From positions 56,984,289 to 57,048,288 of the forward strand of contig OU744731.1 in NCBI GenBank assembly GCA_916613615.1: a stretch of 64,000 nt of DNA, in the 5' to 3' direction. The translations under genes and the position numbers were made by a program. The DNA is from Steromphala cineraria (taxonomy: Eukaryota; Mollusca; Gastropoda; Trochida; Trochidae). Below the pieces are notes generated by a model. That model was not told where the DNA came from. It was given only the letters and a program-made list of their open reading frames with translations, and did not search any database. Below, piece after piece: positions 38,931 to 51,274 of the stretch (positions are counted from its first letter, which is position 1; every line of letters begins with the position of its first letter).

Positions 38931-41900
38931 GTCAACCTGGTAAGTTGTTGTAAAGAATACACTATAATTAATGACTCAGTTGCACGTTCAGTTGGAGTGC
39001 CGACACACTAATTAGCTTCGTACGACTCGAAGACACATTATCAGACTGCAGAAGACCCCTCCCAGCTGTGACAAGTGATTGCTTGTGTAAACTCTGCACT
39101 ACGATAAATAAAAGTACTGACTTCGTTGCACTTGTTTGATTGGTATTCTTGAACTTGTAGGGACGAACAGTAAAGACATTGTTTGCTTGTCAACTACATT
39201 AGACTATGTAAATAGGAAAGTTATTCAAATATAAGCATTGGACATACCGACTTACTTGCACCCATGGTAGAAACGCTGACTTCAACAACCATGGCAATTG
39301 CTAGCTTTCATACATAATTTAAAGACTAAGAGACGACATTACATTGAAGTGATTACCTTAGATTGTTAATTCGTTCGGTTTTTACTTGAAAGAGAGACCA
39401 ATCCAAATATATAGAAAAGTATATTTGATGATGAATAACTTTAATGCATCTTTATTACTTCATGAGACAAATTGGCAGCATACGTGCAATCTACAAACAG
39501 TACTGTTACTGAATAATAGTATTCTTGTTTAAAATATTAGTTCAATATAAAGAATGTTATATATTGTCTGCAGAACTTGGCATGTACATTTTTAGGCGAA
39601 TTTCGTAAACAACTCTTATTGCTGGAAAATGAAATTTAGTATTTGTTCGATTTTATATCGATGTTGACATGTCTTCATAATATAAACTCCCGGGGGGAAA
39701 CATCAAAGATAACATATAAAGATTATAAACTTGGAATTTGGTAACCATGCCCCTTGTTACTAACATTGTATCAATATATCAAAACTGCCATCCTCTATGA
39801 AACCGGAGCCATGACTACATAAGCCACAACTTCTATAGTGTCTGTATGTGAGTGTATTGCTGCTTCATTATTGGCGTGAATGGAGGCCTGTAAAATGGAG
39901 GTAGTTTCTTCTCAATTAATCATACACAATAACTCTCATCTGTCATCTCTATCAGTGAGGTATAACTATGTAAATTGTATCTTTTGTCGGAAATGATAAA
40001 TTTGATAAATGATAAGACACATTAATCATGAGGAACTTTGTAATTTGTAAGGATAAGTTCACGTCATCCACTAAACAGTTTGATAAACCGATCATGGCAT
40101 TATAAAACTTACTGTCAGTGACAGCCCTCTACAAAAAGTTTCGTCATCCAGACTTAAGCGTTATTGACAAGGCATATAAAGCATAAAAAATGTTGTCACT
40201 ACAAAAGTGCTTGATATGTATTTCAACCATGCTATGTTAAGGAACTTTTTAAAGCTTAATTGATTTCATGATATCAATATGTTTCAATTATGAGAGCATT
40301 AGCCTTTGGTATGATATTGGTCAAACAAACTTTTCACACGCAAAATCCTCTTGAAATAGAAAAGATTGATTGGTAAAAGTTATTCAAAGTGGGTAGATAG
40401 CAAAGTCAATGATTATGTTTTACTTGACAATAAAATGTAACCATTGTATTTCATTTACCAGTCAAAATTGGAAGTGAAAAGCACCATTATCATACTTGCA
40501 TGCGGTTCGGGATGAAAGTTAGCCATTGAGAATATAAATTTATCGAAAAATCTTTCGTTGAGTTTTTGGTATCACATTTACATTTTTTAACAACAATAAC
40601 ATATTATTTCGACGCCCAAAGCACAGTACCCCCTGTAAGAAGGCTACAATTGCGTTTTATGGGTAACAACTTTGGCAGTTACGAATACCTTATTTGGAGA
40701 AAAATCAATTCAAATCTAGTCATACGGTAGACAAAGACTGTTTTCAAGCTTATATTTAGAAATCGGAAAATGTGAGATGGCCACACTTGATTCCCCTTCA
40801 TGTCGGCTGCCGTTTTGGTCATTTTGATAAATTATCTCCCATTAAACGAATTTTGGTCCGATTTCCCTAGGTTGCAAAAAAAAACCAAGGAAAACAGTAA
40901 AATTACTTGAACTCTGAAAATGGTTTTTTAATGACAGACACGCTATGAAACGACAAACTGTTTAAAACTTTGTCATTCAAAACCTTAGATTTATGTCACT
41001 AGTGATTATCAATAAACCCCACCTATTAGGACTGTGATATAAAGATTGAAATTAGGTTTGTCAACATTTGATTGGACAGGTGTTTGAAAAAGGGGAAGTA
41101 CGCAGATTGAGAAAACAGCTTTGACAACAATTGATTTGCAAGAAGCTTGGGAGAAAGAGAGCATAGGAACTTTCCTCAGATATCCAATAAAAGATTCGTC
41201 TTTGCTTTTTATTTCGCAAAAATTACCATTTGACACAAAAATTACAACTGAACAGAACCAGTAATGATTGCATTGATAAAAAATCTTAAAGATATGTTTT
41301 GAAAAGAAATGAGAGAAATAACATTTGGAGGAAGTCACCATAAAAAGATTGATTTCTAGATTTGGAACATTGTTTAACGGTAATGAGCTTTGTTTGAGTG
41401 ATGAAGCAAAACATTACATGTCATAAAGGTCAGTATGTCTTATTATTGCTTAAAAAATGAATTAAAGTTTCAGAAATACAATTTTCTCGTTGACATGTGG
41501 AATTTGCAGCACATTGTTTTCATTCTGATTACTTAAACGTCAATATCTCTTCTGTCTGATTTATAAACAAGTTTAAGTCTCGACAATCTTCATTTACTGT
41601 TACCTTTTAACTTATTAAGTCAGGCTGTTTAAATGAGAACATACTTAAAAAAAGAGGAACTTCACTTTTTCTGTAGTTTATTCAAACTAACATATGCTTT
41701 TGGTAAATTAGAACTTTGTCATTAAAATATTAAACTTCAAGTCACAAGTGATTACCAATAACCTACGTTCATTGTTTAAAGACTGTGATATAAAGACAAA
41801 AAGGTTTGGCAATATTTGTTTAGACAGTTGTGGAAAAAAAGGAAGCTTGCAGCTTAAAAAGAAATTGACAAAGAAAGAAAGGAAAGGAACTTTTCTAATT

Positions 41901-42942
41901 CATCAGAATAAAGGTGCGTTGTAGCTTTTATTTGCTATAAGTTGCTTTCATTGAGTGTGAAACAAGAACCAGATTGAACTGAAGCAGTAACCATTGCATA
42001 GCTAAAAAGATATCAAAACATGTTTTTAAATGGAAAAAAACGTGAGGACTTAAATCGAAGGCAATAACTTCACCTTGATACTATTCTCTTGCAATGCAAG
42101 TGAAATGTTATTTCTGGTTCGTTTCTACAACAAGCACATTGTTTACCTGTGACCGTGTGGTTTACAAATAATGACTAGGAACATATGAACTGCAAAACAT
42201 TTTTCCGATATCTTCATGTTATATTAGTGTTTATGACATTCAAACATGCGTTTATCAGTGAGCACAATCTGTGTACATAAATGTTGAACGATTTCTTATA
42301 AACCTGACAGTCAGGTCCTTTTAATATTTTCTTTTTAAAGACTACAGTAAAATTTTCCCGTATTTGTAGTTAATAAAGAGGAAATAAGCCAAAGATATAC
42401 TAACAGTGAAGAATTTCGTACCTTTACGGACATTAACGAGTACTGACATCAAGACATAAAGCAATTCGACAGTTTGTAGTTGATTAGTCCATTGTTAGCC
42501 TCAACATAAGGAATTCAGCGTCTTTAGGTTCATCTTTTATATCCATCAATTCCAGAACAGGGTGAGTATATTACCCTCTGAAAAAAGTGCCAGAGCATTT
42601 CGGTGTGGTCATCATTATCTGTGTAGGATTTACAACAAGTACCTGATTCGGAGACAAAAATCTGGTCTTGCGCGACTAAGACGGCTTTCAAGCATACGCC
42701 TAGAAAACTCAAATTGTGACATTGCCACACTTGATTCACTGTTTCTGTCATTTTTGTAAACTGTCTCCTTTTAAATGAATTTTGGTCCGATTTTCTCTAG
42801 GTTCGTAGAAAAGAAATTCAAAAAAACAATGAATATTGTAAAAATTCTTTTAAAGTATTGAACTTCATTACACTTAGAATATGGGTCTGAAATATCTTAT
42901 GATTTCGGAAAATACATGTAACCCTTAGACTCACGTTACGTC

Positions 42943-43078
42943 TATAATGAAGAGGAAAATAAGGATGACAACTTTTTTATTCATGGTATGCGACGTTCGA
43001 CACAGGTTCTTGTGTTGTTCTCAAATGTCGCATACCATGAACAAAGAAGTTGCGATCCACATATTCCTCTTCATTATT
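42943..43078. repeat. Hairpin element in copy C
   Basis: Arms start at TATAATGAAGAGGAAAAT and end at CCTCTTCATTATTG, which are inverted copies of each other. The centre holds CGACACAGGTTCTTGTGTTG. It is the third member of the hairpin set in the large duplication. Confidence 0.7.
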
Positions 43079-43321
43079 GTCATTGCAACTTCTACAATGC
43101 CTCTCAAAGAAGTCACATAATGCCTGTTTAAAGTGAAATATGCGTATTTGTTTGGAGCTGAATTTTGGAAAAAATATGACAAAAATGAAACAATGTTTTC
43201 TTCAGAATTTACATAGGGTATTCCTTTTCTCCCCAAATTGTAATTAATTCAAGTCATTCTTTTAAAATATCTTTTCCTGAACATGATTAAGAAAGAGCAA
43301 CTGCTCATTTCCTGTTGCTTC

Positions 43322-43686
43322 TTTAAAGGGACAGTAGCACGTTTTAGGGGGAATATAAGGTGATGGCCGGAAAATGAAAATTTATTGTTCCGATTGAAAG
43401 ACAATGTATTTAAACTAAATAGAGCAGTAATAATTAAAACCGTTAACGTTAAGTTTAACCATGCGATTCCCTTTTCTTACACAAAATGAATTAAAGGTGT
43501 TCCCACAAAATGGCCGCCAATGGATATTATGTGAATCTTCATACTTTGTCATCTGACTATGGATGATTAACTTGTGTTATGAGATTTTTGACACTGTCAA
43601 AATAATACATTTAGCATTAACTTACAATTATCATTGAAAATTTTAAAATAGAAAATTATCAAAAAACGTCCTACTCTCCCTTTAAA
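43322..43686 (+). mobile_element. MITE family member 1 (AAAGGGACAGTAGCACG ends)
   Basis: The left end TTTAAAGGGACAGTAGCACG is mirrored by the right end, which reads TTTAAAGGGAGAGTAGGACG on the minus strand. The element is about 365 bp with no coding capacity. Two related copies in reverse orientation lie at 48,384-48,690 and 53,572-53,931. Confidence 0.85.
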
Positions 43687-45220
43687 ATATCCTTAAGCAA
43701 ATTAGGTTTTTAGTAAACATGCTGTTATTCAGGGAGAATTGTTTTTATCTGAAATATAAATTTTGTTGCAAAATTTCTTACAAACTTGAATTTGTTATAT
43801 AAAACCGTAGTTTTTTAGTACAATCAATGTCTTTTCTTTGAAAGCTTCAGAAGAAAAGATTTGACATTAAGTGAACTTTCGTTAGGCATCCAATTAAAGA
43901 TACATTGTCATTTCTTTTTCCTTTAAAAGTTGATTATATTGCGGGGAAGGGACAGATAATGAAGTGAAGCAGCCAGGATACATTTGATTAAAAGTCATCA
44001 AGAGATTTCTTTTTTAAACACTTGAGAATTTTAAATTAGGCAAATAAAATAAAGACAATTTTGCCTTGATAACATTTCTTACAATTCTGGTGTAAGTTAA
44101 TAGATCTGTCTGCATCTGACATATTGTTTTACAATGAAAATTCAGTCATCTCACCCATGTTTTCAATGTGTCCAGAAACACTGACTGGAAACATTACTGA
44201 CGAAATTATCCAACTTATCTTAACTTCAATCAGTTGTAATGACATTGTAACATGCATCTTTCTATGAGAACAAACGTTTTACGAAAAACAATAAGGTTGG
44301 TTAATCATTAAGGTTAAATAACCTGTGAGGAAATTTGTTATTGCTTTCTCTCCTTTTTTTAAATTTCAAAGTAGAATTTTTACGAAAGGAATTGTCCTCA
44401 GGAAATACCAAGGGTGGAAAACTTCAAGTTTCTACAGACATGTTAATGAAATCCTGACATCCAGAATTGAGGAAATGGTCGCTGTGGCAGGATGATTATG
44501 TATCCTATTGTGAGTCGGAAATTGGAGTCCAAGACGTTTAGGATAAGTGTAGGTTAGAGGGACATTATCACGTTTTGAGGTAGATGTAATGGTCTCGAGA
44601 AAGAAAAGAAGTTGTAACCAGTTGTACGAGCGTATTTTTAATCAGTGTACAGCGAGAAATCTAAAACCCGGTTCAGTTCAGCTACATGAATCCTACACCT
44701 ACCTAAGATGAAGAAAATATGACAAGAAAATTTAAGTCAGGTATATTTTTTTCAGTTTAATTCATTTACCAAAGGGCAACTAAGCCAAATTTCCGAATAT
44801 ATTCTTTTGACGGAAGATATCAACTCTCAAGACTTCAGGGAATATCAAATGTGGAGAAATTTGACAGGTTTGGGAAATCCTGACATCTGTCTGGAAGCCA
44901 GTGGCATTGTGCTGTGGAAGTCAATTATGTAATCCAATTTTATCATGGTATCTAGATGCTGAGTTTTACCATGAAGGAATGGGCTTCCATTAGAGTACAA
45001 TTTAGATGTGAAAACGGTGGTGGCAGGTTTGAAGGTTTGGCATGTAGTTATCATGTCGTAAGTGTTGAGAATTTGTCAATATACATCTAGCAGTTCAAAT
45101 AATAGAATAGAGACAGGATGTTTGCTTGATTTAGTTTAAGCTTGTTGGTTGATTGTTAATATGATATTGGAATGAAATGTTGAAATGGTATGGTCAGACG
45201 TGGCGATCTTTTCTTTTATT

Positions 45221-45931
45221 GTCCCCCGCCGCCGCGAAGCGTGGAGCGGGGGACATAGTATTCAGCTACGTACGTCTGTCCGTAAGTCCGTCCCGCTTTT
45301 TGTTAGCGTGATATCTAATGAACCGCTCAACCTAGAATCTTCAAACTTTGTACCTGTCTTCATCTTGGGAATACACAGACCTGAAAAGTTTTCGGTGACC
45401 TTGACCACATTTTCAAGGTCACGGCGAGACTTTGACCAGTTTAAAAAATGTTGTTAGCCCGATAGCTAATGAACTGCTCAACCTAGAATCTTCAAACTTG
45501 GTACCAGTCTTCATCTGGGGAATACGCAGACCTGAAAAGTTTTCGGTGACCTTGACCTCATTTTCAAGGTCACGGCGAGACTTTGACCAGTTTTGAAAAT
45601 GTTGTTAGCGCCATATCTCATGAACCCTTCAACCTTGAGTCTTCAAACTTGGTACCAGTTTTCATCTGGATAATACGCAAACACCAATCGATTTGGGTGA
45701 CCATTTTGACCGCTGGCGCGATATCTCGTGAACCATTGCATTAAGTATCTTCAAATTGATACCAATCATTTGGAGAATACGCATGCACCAATCTGTACTA
45801 ATCTTTATTTCGGAATATGCAAACGCCAATGTCAAAGATGCTAAAAACCAATGACATTCTCATAAGAATAATAACAATTGAATGAAATATTCTTGATTGC
45901 GGCGGGGGACATGGTCACCGTTGTGACAATT
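45221..45931. mobile_element. GTCCCCC-ended non-autonomous element inserted in copy C
   Basis: The left end GTCCCCCGCCGC is the inverse of GCGGCGGGGGAC near the right end (45,899-45,909). Inside, a unit of about 140-150 bp is repeated two to three times (TCTTCAAACTTGGTACCAGT; TTTTCGGTGACCTTGACC; CAAGGTCACGGCGAGACTTT). Copy B has no insertion at the equivalent place (about 36,263-36,275). CTTTTATT and CTTGTATT flank the element and may be an imperfect 8-bp target duplication. A 90-codon frame in it is not a gene. Confidence 0.8.
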
Positions 45932-47298
45932 ACTTGTATTATAAAAAACATAATTAATCTATTTACTAGTTGGTAATAATTGATAAGCTCAATACTTGAA
46001 ACTGTTTTGAAGCAGTAATATCAACTGTATATGTTTCTTTCTTTTCATTCATGAAAAGTTTCAGACATGCCTTATTTATTCTTTGCCAAATTTGCGTTTT
46101 AATTTATATCCTGCTTGTTTGTTGATTGTAAATATGCTATTGAATTCAAAATATTGAAATGGTATGGTCAGAAGTGTTTATCTCTGAACTGAATATTTTA
46201 CCTGCCTTAAATTTTTATTATCATTATTATTTTATTATTTTTATCTGAAATATCTGAATTTCAAATTTCTGTTTATTGTGTTTCTTAAATTTTTTATTTT
46301 TTTATTTAACTTTAGTTCTTTAGTACCATCAACGTCTTTTTTTGAGGGCTTCAGAAAAAACTTTGACAACAATTATTGATAGGTAAGTTTTGGAACAAAC
46401 AAAAAAATGAAGTTTTTTAAGCATCCTATAAGATATCTGTTGTCGATGTTTTTCCTTTGAAAGTTGCTTGTATTGCGTGAGAGAAGGAACATATAATGAA
46501 CTGAAGCAGTCAGGATACATTTGATTAAAAGTCGTTGAGAGATTTCTTTTAAAACACTTGAGAATTTTAAATTACGGCCAATATTATCGAGACAATTTTG
46601 ATAACATTTTCTTGCAATTGTGGTGTAAGTTGTTTTTTATGTTTTCTCTCCATTAGACATATTGTTTTAGGATGAAAATTCAGTTGTCTCATCCATGCTT
46701 TCAATGTGTCAAGATGATACTGTCTGGAACAGTACTGACGAAATGATCCAACTTGATCTTAACTTCAATTAACTGTGATGACATTGTAACATGTATCTTT
46801 GTATGAGAACAAACGTTGATATACACCAGTAGATTAGTAATTCATCAAAGTGTAAATAACCTGACAACAAATACGTTATTGCTTTCTTTCCTTAATTAAC
46901 TTTCAAAGCAAAATTTCCAAGAACTCTTTTTGAACAAAAGGGAAACATCATCAGGAAATACCAAAGGTAGAAAACTTCAAGTTTCTACAGACATGTTAAT
47001 GAAAATTTTAATCCTGACATCCAGAATTGAAGAAATGGTCGTTGTAGCAGGATGATTATGTAGCCTATTGTGAGTCGGAAGTTGGAGTCCCAAGACGTTC
47101 AGGATAAGTGTAGGTTAGAGGGCCATTATCACGTTTTAAGGTAGCTGTAACGGTCTCACGAAAGAAAAGAAGTTGTAACCAGCTAAATCAAAGTACAGAG
47201 TGAAATCTAAAACCCTGTTCACTTCAGCAATGCGAGTCCTATTCCTACCGACGATGAAGAAAATGAAATAAGAAAATTAAATTAGCTTTCTTTAAGCT

Positions 47299-47641
47299 GG
47301 CATTCCATGCATACGTATTCGTGCGTGATGCGTAATATCCGATTCTATGTATCGTAATAGTGTGGCGTGAGTAACCAGTTTTACATTAATTGCGTTATGA
47401 GTATTTTACACTTTGCACTAAAATATTTGAAGTTGATTCTATTTACGTGTGATGCGTTATGCCTAATGCGTAAAGTGATGCCTTTATTTGGTCTGTGTTA
47501 GTGCATATTGCGTATTCGGACACTCTCGTGAGCGTTCTGACGAACACGCACTGCGCCTTACGCATCACACATATATGAAATCAACTTCTACTCTTTTAGT
47601 GTAAAGTGTTGGTTACGCATTGCAGACACATGGAGTGCTGG
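47299..47641. mobile_element. Foldback element in copy D
   Basis: The ends CTGGCATTCCATG and CATGGAGTGCTGG are inverted at 11 of 13 positions. Inner arms also pair: GAAGTTGATTCTATTTACGTG with its counterpart around ATATATGAAATCAACTTC, and ACTTTGCACTAAAA with TTTTAGTGTAAAGT. About 343 bp, rich in TGCGTAATGCG-like phrases, non-coding. Confidence 0.75.
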
Positions 47642-47804
47642 CCTTACTCATTGTAATTCATTTACCAAAGAGCTACTCTCGAGGCTTAAGGGAATATCAA
47701 ACGTGGAGAAATGTGAGTGTCTCGGACAGGTTTGGGAAATCCTGATATTTCGCTGGAAGACATGTCGGTTGGGAAATTCAATTATGTAATCCAATTTTAG
47801 ATTT

Positions 47805-48298
47805 AGCATGGTATATAACGGCTGAGTTGAGAGTTTTAGGATGGTATATAGCGGATGAGTTGAGAGTTTTAGCATGGTATCTAGCGGCTGAGTTGAGAGC
47901 TTTAGCAGGATATCTAGCGGCTGAGTTGAGAGTTTTAGCATGGTATATAGCAGATGAGTTGAGAGTTTTAGCATGGTATATAGCGGCTGAGTTGAGAGTT
48001 TTAGCATGGTATATAGCGGCTGAGTTGAGAGTTTTAGCATGGTATATAGCGGCTGAGTTGAGAGTTTTAGCATGGTATCCAGCGGTTGAGTTGAGAGTTT
48101 TAGCATGGTTTCTAGCAGCTGAGTTGAGAGTTTAAGCATGGTATATAGCGGCGGAGTTGAGAGTTTTAGCATGGTATATAGCGGTTGAGTTGAGAGTTTT
48201 AGCATGGTATATAGCGGCTGAGTTGAGAGTTATAGCATGGTATCTAGCGGCTGAGTTGAGAGTTTTAGCATGATATCTAGCTGAGTTGAGAGTTTTAT
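47805..48298. repeat. 33-bp minisatellite, about 15 copies
   Basis: The unit is CATGGTATATAGCGGCTGAG plus TTGAGAGTTTTAG. About 15 copies follow each other, the last one shortened. Because 33 is divisible by three and the unit lacks stops in some frames, both strands give long open frames of an 11-residue repeat. A single related unit is present in copy B at about 36,072-36,105. Confidence 0.95.
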
Positions 48299-48383
48299 CC
48301 TACCGGTTGCTTGATTTTTGTTTTGTTTAAGCATGTTGGTTGATTATATACATGCTTTTGAAATAGAATGTTAATATTGTACT

Positions 48384-48690
48384 GTTAAAGGGGCAGTAGC
48401 ACGTTTTTTGACAATTTTATATTTTAATTTCTTCACTGATACTCGTAAGTTAATGCTAAATGCATAACTTTGATAGTGTCAAAAATCTCATTGAACAAAC
48501 CAATCATCCATAGTCAGAGAACAAATTATAAAGATTCACATAAAATGCATTGGAAGCCATTTTTGTGTGAACACCTTTAATTCATTTTGTGTGAGAAAAG
48601 GAATCGCATAGCTTAACTGCACTTTATATGTTTGATTTATTACTGCTTCATTTAGTTTTAATACAGTGTCTTTATTTTCATTTTCCTGAC
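48384..48690 (-). mobile_element. MITE family member 2, truncated
   Basis: It begins TTAAAGGGGCAGTAGCACG at 48,384 and follows the family (ATAGTCAGAGAACAAATTAT, CATTTAGTTTTAATACAGTG) to about TTCCTGAC at 48,690. There the second terminal repeat is missing and a 146-bp-array fragment begins. Confidence 0.8.
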
Positions 48691-48699
48691 GGGAACTTA

Positions 48700-48960
48700 G
48701 CCAAAACCAATATGTCTCCGACATAATTCTCACAAGTCAAGGACTATGTACACAAAGTTTCAGTTTCTTAGCCTTATGGTTCTGGAGAAGAAGATGAAAA
48801 TAGGCTTTTAGGGTGTGGCCCCTATTAGGGTCACCAAAGCTACAATTTATAATCCTCACTAAGAGGAAATGCCTCAAGAGAAATACCCATGATACCTTAA
48901 AAAAAGTTCCAAATTGTTTTCCTCACATATTTCTTTTACCAGAGTTTGGCTTTGCAAATA
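48700..48960. repeat. Fragment of the 146-bp array element
   Basis: The phrases ACAAAGTTTCAGTTTCTTAG, TTCTGGAGAAGAAGATGAAA and CAAAGCTACAATTTATAATC occur in the same order as in the array at 50.3-51.2 kb. This is about one and a half units. Confidence 0.85.
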
Positions 48961-49880
48961 ACTCACCTGACTGACTGTCAAAGTTTATGTATTGAAGACT
49001 CAAACCAACTGTCCCATTATCTTTAATTACATCCCACTTAGACCTCGTCGTCCATGTCAACCATTCATAAAAGTGGCCTGTTCATTATCGATATCGGGAA
49101 CTCTTAGACCAAAGAGTCCTGCCATCTGATGCAAGGACACTTTTGTAAACCTTTCCTACAGACGGTTTAAAACAATCTATCAACAACATAGACATAGAAG
49201 TGAACTGAAAGTATAAAAAAATCAAATAAAACAAGCTGGAAAACAATAATAATACTTACACATTTAGCGTGAATCAAAATATTAAAATCACCTAATAACA
49301 CTGTAACTTTTGTTTGCACTTGATAAAAACAATATCAAGAAATAAACATCATATGACTTGTGTTGCACCAAAACTTTATGAGACTAGAAATATCCAAAAT
49401 AATTTGATAATGATACATAATTAATTTATTTCATAGATAAGATAAATTTTTTTGTTGGCCAAATTTGTTATGGAAATGGTAAAGTACCTTTTTATTAGAA
49501 ATCCAAGAGAAACGTTTCATAAGTAGAAACCACTGTCAAAATTTAGCTGTCTATGAGGACTCTAATAACGCGTCTTCTACCTTCAAAATCGAAACAGAAA
49601 TGGACAACCTGTGAAATTTTGTCTTGAAACAGGCTCATATTCATGGAGTGCACGAAGTCTGCAAGCCCAAAACATTTACTTCGTGCCTTGCGCTTTGACA
49701 CGCAAGAAGCACGTGCCTCGCGCTTTGACAAGCAAGAAGCATGTGTTCATACACCATTCATAGTACTACAAACTCCATTCATAAAACAGTGAAGGGGCCC
49801 TTGGAAGGTTATCGAAAATTTAAAGTTTGTTTAAAACTATTAATTTTGTGGTTGATTGTACTCGGAATAAGTGAGATGTA
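48961..49880. other. AT-rich stretch without recognised gene
   Basis: I see no gene. A short near-duplicate TGCCTTGCGCTTTGACA / TGCCTCGCGCTTTGACA occurs at 49,684 and 49,713. Confidence 0.4.
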
Positions 49881-49883
49881 AGT

Positions 49884-50030
49884 CAGTTACTAGCATAGTA
49901 AATTGTATGCATCAAATAACGGCAGGGACACTTTGTCCACGAGCCAGTACTCGGCTCCGCCTCGTACTGGCCTCTCGGACAAAGTGTCCCTGCCATTATC
50001 CGATGCATACAATTTACTATGCTAGTAACT
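49884..50030. mobile_element. Long foldback (near-perfect palindrome) of 147 bp
   Basis: The left arm starts AGTTACTAGCATAGTAAATT and the right arm ends AATTTACTATGCTAGTAACT, its exact inverse. Pairing continues through TGTATGCATC and GGCAGGGACACTTTGTCC to the centre (CCAGTAC ... GTACTGG), with only a few mismatches. It is a foldback-type MITE able to form a 65-bp stem. Confidence 0.9.
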
Positions 50031-50289
50031 ATTACTTGCGGAGGAAACTGTTGGAATAAAGAGCTTGATTTTGTATCATTTCAAAGGAATATATGGTGAT
50101 AGTATTTGTTCCTGTGTCAAAAAGTGTTCAGACAAAAATAAGGGGAGACAAGAATCAAACCTTTTTGCATGTGAGGATGTTGAACATGAAATCTTAACAA
50201 TGAAGTAATGAGAAAATCAGATTGATAAAACAACTTTAATGAAGGAAATAATGATAAGCACTTTTGAACATTCAACATACTGTATGTAA

Positions 50290-51274
50290 AAATAGAGCCA
50301 TTGGCTCTGTAGCTCATCAGGCTTCATTATCAATTATGCTGTAGAGTGTGGCCAATGTGATTCCCTCATTGTAGGGGCCACAGGGTCACCAATCATAAAG
50401 TTAAGTATATAGGCGACAAGTTTCAGTTTTCTAGGCCTTATACTTCAGGAGGAGAAGATGAAAATATATTTTAAGGATGTTCCTGTTGCCTTTATTAGGG
50501 GCAACAGGGTCACCAAATCTACAATTCAAATTCCTCACTTGTCAAGGAGTCTGTTCACAAAATTTCAGCTAGGCCTTATGCTTCTGTAGAAGAAGATGTA
50601 AATAGGTTTTTAGGGCTTGGTCCCTGTGGCCCTTATCAGGAGTCACAGGGCCACAAAAGCTACAATTTATAATCTTCACTAGCTAAGGAGTCTGTACACA
50701 AAGTTTCAGCTTCCTAGGACTTGTTCTTCTGGAGAAGAAGATGAAAATATGTTTTTAGGGCGTGCCCCCTGTGGCCCTTATATGGGGTCACAGGGGCCAC
50801 TAAAGCTACAATTTATAATCTTCACTAGCTAAGGAGTCTGTACACAAAGTTTCAGCTTCCTAGGACTTATTCTTCTGGAGAAGAAGATGAAAATATGTTT
50901 TTAGGGCGTGCCCCCTGTGGCCCTTATTAGGGGTCACAAGGCCACCAAAGCTACAATTTATAATCCCCTCACTAGTCAAGGAGTCTGTACACAAAGTTTC
51001 AGCTTTCTAGGCCTCATGGTTCTGGAGAAGAAGATGAAAAAAGGTTTTTAGGGCTTGGTCCCTATGGCCCTTATTAGGGGTCACAGGACCACCAAAGCTA
51101 CAATTTATAATCCTCACTAGTCAAGGAGACTGTACACAAAGTTTCAGCTTTCCAGGCCTTATGGTTCTGGAGAAGAAGTTGAAATTCCACAAAGTTTACG
51201 GACGGACGGACGGACGGACGCCGGACAACATGCCATGCCATAAGCCCATCGGGCCTTACAGGCCAGATGAGCTA
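50290..51274. mobile_element. Element with 146-bp internal tandem array
   Basis: CTACAATT-type landmarks recur at 50,519, 50,660, 50,806, 50,951 and 51,098, giving a period of 141-147 bp. Units share ACAAAGTTTCAGCTT, TCTGGAGAAGAAGATGAAAA and GTGGCCCTTAT. The array ends in (GGAC)n at 51,201-51,220. TAGCTCATCAGGC near the left end is the inverse of GGCCAGATGAGCTA at the right end, so this is a TIR-bounded repeat element without genes. Confidence 0.85.

Larger units (their letters stand above)
38930..46090 (+). repeat. Large non-coding duplication, copy C
   Basis: It is colinear with copy B from about 38,930 to 46,090. Relative to B it lacks about 950 bp at 42,922, including the candidate exon. 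It has gained a TIR element at 43,322-43,686 and a GTCCCCC-ended element at 45,221-45,931. No conserved coding frame is seen. Confidence 0.8.
46310..48380 (+). repeat. Large non-coding duplication, partial copy D
   Basis: It matches the 3' third of copies A-C: GGGCTTCAGAAAAAACTTTG near 46,348, GAAATACCAAAGGTAGAAAAC near 46,954 and TTATGTAGCCTATTGTGAGTC near 47,057. It ends in sequence like B 36,200. It hosts a foldback element and the 33-bp minisatellite. Confidence 0.75.

Noticed and set aside
45185..45457. 90-codon plus-strand frame
   Set aside because: It begins in copy C and runs into the GTCCCCC element; internal tandem units account for it.
47648..48205. 185-codon frame with an 11-residue repeat on the minus strand
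   Set aside because: Explained by the 33-bp minisatellite; the opposite strand is open too, and the non-repeat part matches non-coding sequence in copies A and C.
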